Source: Clostridia bacterium (lineage in GTDB: Bacteria; Bacillota; Clostridia; Christensenellales; QALW01). Taken from it: 17,138 nt of DNA. Within the stretch, counting starts at the first letter, position 1; every line of letters begins with the position of its first letter. Location: assembly GCA_900769815.1 (NCBI GenBank), contig CAAGID010000012.1, forward strand, positions 1-17,138, in the 5' to 3' direction. Below, piece by piece: positions 7,561-15,010 of this stretch. The notes under the pieces are model-generated. The model was not told the DNA's origin. It searched no databases and saw nothing but the letters and a program-made list of their open reading frames with translations. The position numbers and the translations under genes were made by a program.

Positions 7561-7574
7561 TTAGTAAATACTAA
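7561..7574. promoter_or_regulatory. Palindromic operator copy 2
   Basis: TTAGTAAATACTAA, with perfect 6-nt inverted arms around a 2-nt centre, 7 nt upstream of the leftward -35 box at 7548-7553. Confidence 0.65.
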
Positions 7575-7625
7575 GAAATTTTTATTTTTAAACAAAAGTT
7601 TTTATGGCGATTTTATACTTATTTT

Positions 7626-7639
7626 TTAGTAAATACTAA
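7626..7639. promoter_or_regulatory. Palindromic operator copy 3 (plus operon promoter)
   Basis: TTAGTAAATACTAA, identical to the copy at 7561, 7 nt upstream of the -35 of the plus-strand operon. Its centre falls about 49 bases before the predicted start of transcription, a position more usual for an activator than for a repressor. Confidence 0.65.
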
Positions 7640-7646
7640 TTTACTA

Positions 7647-7675
7647 TTGATATTATATGAAATATATGGTATTAT
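7647..7675 (+). promoter_or_regulatory. Promoter of the RiPP-like operon
   Basis: TTGATA (7647-7652), a 17-nt spacer (7653-7669) and TATTAT (7670-7675). The transcript would begin near 7682, downstream of an in-frame ATG at 7657. That ATG therefore cannot be the start of the first gene and the ATG at 7711 is favoured. Confidence 0.65.
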
Positions 7676-7710
7676 ATAGTGGAAAAATAAATTATTTTGA
7701 AGGTAAAAAA

Positions 7711-8505
7711 ATGCTAAAGACGACTATAAGAAATCCATATCAGACAAGTTATACCATAGAAACTAACTGTAAAGACCTTGTATCTTCCTTAAAGCTAAAG
7801 CACGGCAAATATGCTATGCCCTATTCTTTTGAAACTGATTATACCATAAAAGCAATAAAGGAAGATAATCAGTACAAGATAATATCCTCTGATTTTAATT
7901 TATCTACTGATATGCCGCTGAAAAAAATAAAAGATATTATGTACGAGACCCGAAAGTACGATGATAACATTTTCCCCATACACGGCGGTGCAGTTGAACA
8001 TAATGGCGGTGCATATCTTATTGTTGCCTCCACAACAAGCGGAAAAACTACTTTAACATCATATCTTACAAGCAACGGTTTTGGATACATTACCGATGAT
8101 TGCATTTTACTTGACCGCAACACCTTTAATATATATCCCTTCACTACTCCCTTGCATTTACGCGGCGGCGGGTATGACGTATTAAAAAAAATAAACTGTT
8201 TACCGGATAACCTTACTTTTTTAGATGACGTTTATATAAAGCGATACGTTTATACACCAAACAACTTAATAACCGAGCCCTTACCCCTAAAAAAGATATT
8301 TTTTATTACAAGATGTGAGGATAAGAATTTCCTTATGCAAATGAGCACCAATGAAAAAATTACCGAGTTATTAAAATCGCCCATTCAGGAGTTTAAATTG
8401 GACGGCAAGTATCTTAGATTTATATCAAAGTTAGCTTCTATGCCCTGCCAAAGGCTATATTATTCCGATATGAATTTTGTCAAAGAGGTAATCGAAAATG
8501 GATAA
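7711..8505 (+). CDS. HPr kinase/PEPCK-like serine kinase of a peptide-modification cluster
   Basis: 264 residues from the ATG at 7711, chosen because GAAGG lies about 7 nt upstream and the operon promoter overlaps the longer alternative start at 7657. The fold signature is clear: PIHGGAVEHNGGAYLI, then a P-loop ASTTSGKTT (residues 106-114), then GFGYITDDCILL with the paired Asp (129-130), all as in HprK-type kinases. Only the kinase core is present; the N-terminal domain of true HprK is absent, so this is not the carbon-catabolite enzyme. Such stand-alone kinases occur in RiPP clusters, including lasso peptide clusters where they phosphorylate the peptide. Here the substrate is unknown. The stop overlaps the next gene by 8 nt, so this is the first gene of a coupled operon. 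Confidence 0.75.
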   Translation: MLKTTIRNPYQTSYTIETNCKDLVSSLKLKHGKYAMPYSFETDYTIKAIKEDNQYKIISSDFNLSTDMPLKKIKDIMYETRKYDDNIFPIHGGAVEHNGGAYLIVASTTSGKTTLTSYLTSNGFGYITDDCILLDRNTFNIYPFTTPLHLRGGGYDVLKKINCLPDNLTFLDDVYIKRYVYTPNNLITEPLPLKKIFFITRCEDKNFLMQMSTNEKITELLKSPIQEFKLDGKYLRFISKLASMPCQRLYYSDMNFVKEVIENG

Positions 8506-9217
8506 TGCACTTTTAATTAAGCTTTTGCCTTCAATAATAAAAGCTAAAGGACAAGCCGAGCTCTCCGTAACAGGCGTGAGTATGGAGCCTACTTTTTTTG
8601 AAGATGATAAAATTATTATAAAAAAGTTTGACGAATACCAAATCGGCGACATTTTAGTTTTTAATTATAAAAATGAAGGTCTTTTAATACACCGGCTTTT
8701 AAAGCACGAAAACAGATATTTTTTAAAAGGCGATAATGCTTTTCGTCTTGAAGACATAGGCTATGAGCAGATAATAGGAAAAGCCGTTCTACTTAATAAT
8801 GCGCCCATAAAAGCTTGGGAAGATTGGAAAATAATGCTTTCTTACTCAGTTAACCGCCAGTTTACAAAACTTGGTTACGACAAAGGAAGAACTATGAACA
8901 CAGACATTTATAAGCTGTACTCAGCTTTAATTTTAAGAAAAGAGGAAAACAAAATGAACTACAAAAAAACTGACAAAATGGATTTTATCCTTTCTGACGA
9001 AACTTCACTTGCCGTATTTGACCCCGAAAGCGGAAATACCTATTTCTTTGATGAAACGGGAATTGATATTCTTAATTGCCTCGATGAGCCTTGCAATATT
9101 GATACGCTTTTAGATAAGCTTTGCAAAATCTATTCGGCAACTCCTGCGGACATAAAAAGCGACGTTGAGGAATTTTTGGCTGATACGGTTACAAAAGGAA
9201 TAGTTGAAACAGTATGA
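8498..9217 (+). CDS. S24/S26 signal-peptidase-like protease domain fused to a PqqD-type peptide-binding domain
   Basis: 239 residues. The N-terminal part (about 20-100) has VTGVSMEPT with the candidate nucleophile S28, GDILVF, IHRLLK with H65, and FLKGDN with D79. This is the pattern of the Ser-His branch of type I signal peptidases, but no transmembrane anchor is visible, so it is probably cytoplasmic. Residues about 160-237 are PqqD-like (FILSDETSLAVFDPESG, YFFDETGIDIL, a helical end), the fold used as a RiPP recognition element to bind leader peptides. An internal ATG at 8954 (M153) has its own AGAGG site 8 nt upstream and could yield a free ~87-residue PqqD protein. GAGGT precedes the ATG at 8498. 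The stop overlaps the radical SAM start by 4 nt. Confidence 0.8.
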   Translation: MDNALLIKLLPSIIKAKGQAELSVTGVSMEPTFFEDDKIIIKKFDEYQIGDILVFNYKNEGLLIHRLLKHENRYFLKGDNAFRLEDIGYEQIIGKAVLLNNAPIKAWEDWKIMLSYSVNRQFTKLGYDKGRTMNTDIYKLYSALILRKEENKMNYKKTDKMDFILSDETSLAVFDPESGNTYFFDETGIDILNCLDEPCNIDTLLDKLCKIYSATPADIKSDVEEFLADTVTKGIVETV

Positions 9218-10242
9218 AAATAAAAACAGCATATATAGAAATCACAAACCGTTGTAATCTTAATTGCGTAACCTGTTATAACCGTTCAGGCTTGAACAAG
9301 GTTACAAAGGAACTTTCCTTAAAACAAATCGAAGATACAATAAACTTGTTTCTTCCCTATGGCTTGGAAAGATTTTTATTTTCCGGCGGTGAGCCAACAC
9401 TACATTCCGAATTCGATAAAATTCTTGATTTAATTGACAAGTATCCCCAATTAACTTTTGGTATCGTTACCAACGGAACGAACCCCAACAAAAAACTGAT
9501 AGAATATTTAAACTCAAAGGCTAATTTCAAGCTTCAAATCAGTCTTGACGGCTCAAGTGAGGAAACAAACTCAAAAACTCGCGGAAAAGGTAACTTTGCA
9601 AAGACCGTTGATTTTGCAAAACAGATAACTACCCCCTCAATTAAGCCGCTGCTTAAAATGGTCATTTCGCAAAACAATTTTTACGATGTTGAAAGTTTCT
9701 GTAACCTTGCTCTATCTTTAAATTTTACCCCCGAGCTTGCCTTTATTTATAAGTCAGGCAACGGCACTGACGGTTGGAGTAATAAAGAACTTTCTTCTAT
9801 GCAAAAAATGTCGGTTTTAAAATTTACTCAGCGTTTTAACAAGGAAAAAAGCGTAGATATATTTCTGCCTATGTGCACAACAAAATGCCCATTAGGCACA
9901 ACTCTTGACGAGCTTTCCCTATGCATTAAAACCGACGGTTCTATTCAGCCCTGTCAATCACTTTACAGTGAAAAATTCACAATTGGAAATATTCTTTCAT
10001 TTGACGCTAACTTATTTTTAAATAACTTAAACCGCATTTCAGCTCTTGCAAGGCAGCGCTATGAAAAAGATTTCGGATGCAAAAAATGCATTATAAAGGA
10101 TATTTGCGGCGGCGGATGTATGGCAGAGGCAGTAAACCTTTATGACGACTATTTATCTGACGACGGAAACTGCAGTTTCCGTAAACAACAATTTATACAC
10201 CTTAATTTAAAAGGAGAGCTACATTTACTTGAAAAAGAATAA
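9214..10242 (+). CDS. Radical SAM/SPASM peptide-modifying enzyme
   Basis: 342 residues. The cluster motif CNLNCVTC supplies C14, C18 and C21 (CxxxCxxC) for the SAM-cleaving [4Fe-4S] cluster, followed by the SAM-binding GGEP (58-61). The C-terminal half carries cysteines at 221, 225, 237, 247, 289, 292, 298, 302 and 320, including CxxCxxxxxCxxxC, as expected for a SPASM domain binding auxiliary clusters. Enzymes of this architecture next to PqqD domains install thioether, C-C or related crosslinks, or epimerise or mature peptides. The chemistry here cannot be read from the sequence. It probably acts in the cytoplasm on a leader peptide held by the PqqD domain. The start overlaps the preceding stop (ATGA). 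Confidence 0.9.
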   Translation: MKIKTAYIEITNRCNLNCVTCYNRSGLNKVTKELSLKQIEDTINLFLPYGLERFLFSGGEPTLHSEFDKILDLIDKYPQLTFGIVTNGTNPNKKLIEYLNSKANFKLQISLDGSSEETNSKTRGKGNFAKTVDFAKQITTPSIKPLLKMVISQNNFYDVESFCNLALSLNFTPELAFIYKSGNGTDGWSNKELSSMQKMSVLKFTQRFNKEKSVDIFLPMCTTKCPLGTTLDELSLCIKTDGSIQPCQSLYSEKFTIGNILSFDANLFLNNLNRISALARQRYEKDFGCKKCIIKDICGGGCMAEAVNLYDDYLSDDGNCSFRKQQFIHLNLKGELHLLEKE

Positions 10243-12043
10243 AACAACCTACTCAGCATTAAAAAACAACTTATTTATTTTAAAACAGATACATACCGCA
10301 AGCCCCGGCAGAATTGCATTAAATCTTTTTGTAATTATACTTAAATCAATTTCAAACGTGTTATTTGACGTTTATATGCTTCGTTACGTTATAAACGGTA
10401 TTCAAAACGGGTTGGCATTTAAAAGTATTGTAGTCTTTATAATTTCACTTGCACTTTTTCATCTGTTTGCAAGCTTATTAGAAGTATATTACTACGAGCT
10501 TTTTGCACCTGTTTCTGACAAAAAAATATACAGTCACATTGAAAAGCATTTATTTAAAAAGGCTTCATCCGTTGAGCTGGCAAGCTTCGAAAATCCTGAT
10601 TTTTACGATAAATACGTAAAGGCATTGAGCGAAGCAAACCTCAGGGCTTCAAGCGTATTGAGCTCTTTGGCACACATTGTATATTCCCTCTTTACGGTAG
10701 GCGCAATGTCTTTTGTAATATTTAAAATCGACCCCGTTTTAATAATTTTTGCACTAATTCCTTTCGCCGTAAGTCTGCTTTTCGGAAAAAAATTTAACAA
10801 AGTCAAGTATGAATACAGCATGGAAATGCAGGAGAAAACCAGAAAACGCAATTATGTTAAACGCGTTTTCTATCTTAATGATTATTCAAAGGAAATGCGT
10901 TTAACAAACATAAACAAGGTAATGTTCAAAAAGTTTTATGAAGCAGTAAAAGAACTTAAGGACGTCATTAAGAAGCACGGACTTAAGGTTGCATTGCTTG
11001 ATTATCTTTTTATTGCAACAAACGATATTATCGTGTATCTTGGCGCAATTCTTTATGCATCATATAAAACACTTGTTGCAAAAGCTATGCTGTACGGCGA
11101 TTGCATAATAGTAATTAACGGTATAAACTCCGTTGCCTGGTCCTTGCGCAATATCGTCGATATATTTATACAGTTTCAAAATCACTCACTTTATATTGAT
11201 AATCTTAGGTATTTTCTTGATTATGAGCCTAAAATAAGCGAAAATAAAGATGGCTTAGATGCACCTAAATCAGCAACTCTTTCGCTAAAGAATGTCAGCT
11301 TTAAATATGACGGGCAGGAAAATTATTCCCTTAAAAATATAAGCTTTGACATAAAACCCGGCGAGAAAATCGCGTTAGTTGGCCACAACGGTGCAGGAAA
11401 AACCACTCTTATCAAACTTATAATGCATCTTTATAACGTAACAGAAGGTGAAATTTCTTTAAATAACGTGCCCATAAATGACTACAAATTAAAATCCTAC
11501 AGGGATATGTTTTCCGTGGTTTTCCAGGATCACAAGGTATTTTCCATGCCCATTGTCGAAAACGTATTACTTAAGGATAACATAAATTCTTCTGAACAAG
11601 CGCTGGCCCTTGAAAGCTTAAAAAAGGCAGGTATTTACGATAAGGTTACAACACTTAAAAATCAGCACAATACAGTTTTAACAAGGGAATTTGATGATGA
11701 CGGTGCCGTATTATCAGGCGGCGAATATCAGAAAATAGCCATCGCAAGAGCCTTTGCAAAGGACTCCCCCTTTATTATTCTTGATGAACCCACAAGCGCA
11801 CTTGACCCCATAAGCGAATATAAAATGTACGAAACAATGATAGACGTATGCAAAAATAAAACTGCAATATTTATTTCCCACCGCCTATCTTCTGCCGTGC
11901 TTGCCGATAAGGTTTTTCTTATGGAAAACGGTGAAATCATCGAACAAGGTACTCATAAGGAATTAGTAAAAAAAGGCGGTAAATACGCCGATATGTGGAA
12001 AAAGCAGGCAGAAAAATATCAAAACAGGGAGGTACAGGTATGA
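10229..12043 (+). CDS. ABC transporter, fused membrane and ATPase domains (first of a pair)
   Basis: 604 residues starting at TTG (10229), inside the end of the radical SAM gene, with AAGGAG about 13 nt upstream; no better start exists in this frame. Residues about 1-330 hold hydrophobic membrane spans (for example around 165-185 and 260-280). The ATPase domain has Walker A GHNGAGKTT near 385, signature LSGGEYQKIAIARA near 495, Walker B FIILDEPTSALD near 512-523 and an ISHRLS H-loop near 550. It is a half-transporter of the exporter type without a C39 peptidase domain, so it cannot cut a leader peptide itself. With the similar protein encoded next it probably forms a heterodimer exporting the operon's product. 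The TTG start and long spacing may lower its translation relative to the partner. Confidence 0.9.
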   Translation: MKKNKTTYSALKNNLFILKQIHTASPGRIALNLFVIILKSISNVLFDVYMLRYVINGIQNGLAFKSIVVFIISLALFHLFASLLEVYYYELFAPVSDKKIYSHIEKHLFKKASSVELASFENPDFYDKYVKALSEANLRASSVLSSLAHIVYSLFTVGAMSFVIFKIDPVLIIFALIPFAVSLLFGKKFNKVKYEYSMEMQEKTRKRNYVKRVFYLNDYSKEMRLTNINKVMFKKFYEAVKELKDVIKKHGLKVALLDYLFIATNDIIVYLGAILYASYKTLVAKAMLYGDCIIVINGINSVAWSLRNIVDIFIQFQNHSLYIDNLRYFLDYEPKISENKDGLDAPKSATLSLKNVSFKYDGQENYSLKNISFDIKPGEKIALVGHNGAGKTTLIKLIMHLYNVTEGEISLNNVPINDYKLKSYRDMFSVVFQDHKVFSMPIVENVLLKDNINSSEQALALESLKKAGIYDKVTTLKNQHNTVLTREFDDDGAVLSGGEYQKIAIARAFAKDSPFIILDEPTSALDPISEYKMYETMIDVCKNKTAIFISHRLSSAVLADKVFLMENGEIIEQGTHKELVKKGGKYADMWKKQAEKYQNREVQV

Positions 12044-13812
12044 AAAAGCTTAACAATACCTTATTTATGCTTAAATATGCCGTAAAATACGCTCCTTCCT
12101 TTTGTTTCTGGACGGTTGTTGAAGGCATAGTCTGGGGTTGTATTCACTCTTTTACAAGCGTTGTTTTCGTAAAAGCGCTTTTTGACAAAATTGAAAGAAA
12201 CGCACCTTTCCAGGAGGTTTTGGGTCTTGTACTGCTGATGGCATTATTCTTTATTTTTGCATATATATTTCACGAATGGTATTGGCAGTTTATTGAACCT
12301 AAAGCCAAACAGGAATTGCATAAAAAAATGCAGGAAAAGCTTTATAAAAAGGCAATTGATCTTGATATAAGCTGTTACGATAACCCTAAATTCTATAATG
12401 ATTTTGTCTGGGCTATAAGTGAAGCTGATACCCGCACAATTACCATTTGTGAGCATATAGGAAAAATTATAAACCGCTTGATTTCATCAACGGTTATCGT
12501 TAGTATCCTGTTTTCCGTTGATATATGGATTTTGGTTGCGGTAAGCCTTTCAGTTGCAATTACCGTAATATTGAAAATCCTTAGAGCAAAAATTCAATTT
12601 AAACGCGATAACGAAATAAAGCCTTTCCAAAGAAAGGCCTCATACATCGAAAGAGTACATTATCTTAAAGAGCACGCAAAAGAAATACGAATGAGCGATG
12701 CCGAGGATATCCTTGAAAGAGATTTTGATTCTTCCGTAAAAAGCATTATAAAATCAACTAAACGTTACGGTTTGAAAATGCTTTTAATGAGCTTTGTAAG
12801 AAGTTCCTTTACGTCTTTACTTTTTGATTCGGCTATCTTACTTTTTCTTGTATACAAAATTATGATAGAAAAGTCCATTACCTTAGGTGATTTTGCCGCA
12901 ACAATAGGCGCAATGTGGAAATTGTTTTGGCAAATAAATAACCTTATGGACTTCTTTGCAAACTTCAAAGAACATGAGCTTTATGCTGAAAAATTCCGCA
13001 CCTTTCTTAATTATGAGCCCACAGTTTGCAATAGCGAAAACTGCCGTGAATTACAAGTCCCTATCGAAACCATTGAATTTAAAAACGTATCCTTTGCCTA
13101 CGCTGAAGGTCAAGAGGATATTATCAAAAATCTTTCCTTAACCATAAATGCCGGACAAAAAATTGCATTGGTAGGATATAATGGCGCAGGAAAATCCACA
13201 CTTATTAAATTATTACTGCGTTTTTATGACCCCACAGAAGGCGAAATTCTTGTAAACGGCGAAAACATAAAGAATTTTACCTTGGAATCATACCGAAATA
13301 AGTTTGGCACCGTTTTCCAGGATTTTCAGATTTATGCCGCAACCGTTGCGGAAAACGTGCTGGCTGACCAATATACAAATGATAAAGAGGAAAATGTGCT
13401 TCAAGCACTTTTAAATAGTGAATTTAACATCCTTCCCACTCTTATGGATGGTATTTCCACTGAACTAACCAAGGAATTCAACAAGGAGGGTATTGAACTT
13501 TCGGGGGGCGAAGCCCAAAAGCTTGCCATTGCACGAATCTTTGCAAAAAATTGCGAAACTGCAATTCTTGATGAGCCCTCAAGCGCCCTTGACCCCATAA
13601 GCGAATACCAGTTAAATAATACCATTATGAATTCTTTTGATAAAACCGTTATAATTATTTCACACCGCCTTTCAACTACAAAAATGGCTGACGTAATATA
13701 TATGCTTGAAAACGGTCAAATTATCGAAAACGGTTCACATAGCGCATTGATAAAAGCAAATGGCAAGTATGCAGAAATGTTTATAAAACAATCGGAAAAA
13801 TACAGTTTATAG
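12040..13812 (+). CDS. ABC transporter, fused membrane and ATPase domains (second of a pair)
   Basis: 590 residues from the ATG at 12040, chosen over an in-frame ATG at 11995 because AGGGAGG lies 7 nt upstream and the start then overlaps the previous stop by 4 nt. The N-terminal membrane part (about 1-330) includes spans near 20-45, 60-85, 150-180 and 260-280. The ATPase domain has Walker A GYNGAGKST near 380, LSGGEAQKLAIARI near 487, AILDEPSSALD near 507 and ISHRLS. It resembles the first transporter along its whole length (for example shared DNPKFYNDF/ENPDFYDKY and NYEP/DYEP segments), so the pair arose by duplication. Both ATP sites keep the catalytic Glu. It is likely the partner half of one exporter. 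Confidence 0.9.
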   Translation: MKKLNNTLFMLKYAVKYAPSFCFWTVVEGIVWGCIHSFTSVVFVKALFDKIERNAPFQEVLGLVLLMALFFIFAYIFHEWYWQFIEPKAKQELHKKMQEKLYKKAIDLDISCYDNPKFYNDFVWAISEADTRTITICEHIGKIINRLISSTVIVSILFSVDIWILVAVSLSVAITVILKILRAKIQFKRDNEIKPFQRKASYIERVHYLKEHAKEIRMSDAEDILERDFDSSVKSIIKSTKRYGLKMLLMSFVRSSFTSLLFDSAILLFLVYKIMIEKSITLGDFAATIGAMWKLFWQINNLMDFFANFKEHELYAEKFRTFLNYEPTVCNSENCRELQVPIETIEFKNVSFAYAEGQEDIIKNLSLTINAGQKIALVGYNGAGKSTLIKLLLRFYDPTEGEILVNGENIKNFTLESYRNKFGTVFQDFQIYAATVAENVLADQYTNDKEENVLQALLNSEFNILPTLMDGISTELTKEFNKEGIELSGGEAQKLAIARIFAKNCETAILDEPSSALDPISEYQLNNTIMNSFDKTVIIISHRLSTTKMADVIYMLENGQIIENGSHSALIKANGKYAEMFIKQSEKYSL

Positions 13813-13825
13813 GAGATGCTTTAAA

Positions 13826-15010
13826 ATGGACAAAGATAAAATTTTAGAAATACTTGCTGATATCTTAGATATAAATTCCGCCGAGCTAAAAAAAATGCCC
13901 GAAACCGTAAAATTAACGGAACTCGAGCTCACTTCCCTCCAATTCATACAATTTATCATTGCTATTGAGGAGAAATTTAATATTGAAGTTCTTGACAGCG
14001 ACCTTATTATGTCAAACTTTGAAACGCTGGAAAACTTATATAAAACCTTGACAAAATATTTTTTTAAAGAAATTACATTAAAAAAAGTTCTTATCTGTGA
14101 CTGTGACAACGTGTTATGGCACGGCATTTCCGGCGAAGAAGAGATATATACCGACTCTCTAACCGAAAAATTTCAAAACACAATTATTGACCTATATAAT
14201 AAGGGTGTTCTTATTTGCCTTTGCAGTAAGAACACGGAAGAAAACATAACTTCAGCCTTTTCAACATTAAGTATGCCACTTAATAAGAACCATATTCTAT
14301 TATCAAAGATAAATTTTAACGATAAAGCATCTAATATAAAAGAGCTTGCCAATGAATTAAATCTCTCCTTTGACAGTTTTGTTTTTGTTGACGATAACCC
14401 TTATGAGCTTGACCTTGTTTCAGCAATAATTCCCGAAATTACTGTAGTTCAGGCAAATTACCCCTCCGAAGCCTTTATCGAAGAAATAAAATTATATTTT
14501 AAAGCAGGCACTTCTGATTTTAACCGCACAGAGCAATACAGAAATCAAAAAGAGCGCGAAAGCCAACGCCAGCGGTTTTCCACACCCCAGGAATTTAACG
14601 CTTCATTGAAAACAAAATTCACTTGCACAAATGCACATATTGAGCAAGCATCAAGAATTTCTGAACTGTCTATGCGAACAAACCAATTTAATCTTTCTTC
14701 TTCAAGATATACCGAAAATGAAATTATAAGTTTAATAAATAATAAAGAATATTCCCTTTACACCTTATCCGTTACAGACAAATACGGCGATATGGGAATA
14801 GTCGGTGCGGCGATAGTTAAAAACGGAGCCGCCGTTATAACTGACTTTTTCCTTTCCTGCAGAGTTTTTGGCAGAGATTTTGAAAAGGTTTTAATTGATA
14901 AAATTAAAAGTGATTTTGCTTACCCTATATCGGGAATCTATAGAAGAACCGATAAAAACTTAAGATTCGCACATTTCTACACTGAAAACGGAGTTAATTT
15001 ATATGAATAA
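13826..15010 (+). CDS. Acyl carrier protein fused to FkbH-type HAD-IIIC enzyme
   Basis: 394 residues. Residues 1-78 are an acyl carrier domain (helix, then ELTSLQFIQFI with S37 as the expected phosphopantetheine site, then a FNIEV segment). Residues about 86-394 are an FkbH-like HAD-IIIC domain: CDCDNVLW (D92, D94), CLCSKN (S134-N136), FVDDNPYEL (D189-D190), then DKYGDMGIVG and LSCRVFGRDFE in the C-terminal acyltransferase-like part. FkbH proteins of polyketide pathways take 1,3-bisphosphoglycerate and load a glyceryl unit onto an ACP with loss of phosphate. Here carrier and loading enzyme are one polypeptide in a peptide-modification operon without polyketide synthase genes, implying a three-carbon unit destined for the peptide (inference). 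AGGAGA lies about 8 nt before the ATG; 13 nt separate it from the transporter. Confidence 0.85.
   Translation: MDKDKILEILADILDINSAELKKMPETVKLTELELTSLQFIQFIIAIEEKFNIEVLDSDLIMSNFETLENLYKTLTKYFFKEITLKKVLICDCDNVLWHGISGEEEIYTDSLTEKFQNTIIDLYNKGVLICLCSKNTEENITSAFSTLSMPLNKNHILLSKINFNDKASNIKELANELNLSFDSFVFVDDNPYELDLVSAIIPEITVVQANYPSEAFIEEIKLYFKAGTSDFNRTEQYRNQKERESQRQRFSTPQEFNASLKTKFTCTNAHIEQASRISELSMRTNQFNLSSSRYTENEIISLINNKEYSLYTLSVTDKYGDMGIVGAAIVKNGAAVITDFFLSCRVFGRDFEKVLIDKIKSDFAYPISGIYRRTDKNLRFAHFYTENGVNLYE

Noticed and set aside
11995..12039. Longer start for the second ABC transporter
   Set aside because: The ATG at 12040 has a strong ribosome site and a typical 4-nt overlap, whereas the 15 extra residues are an out-of-frame read of the preceding gene.
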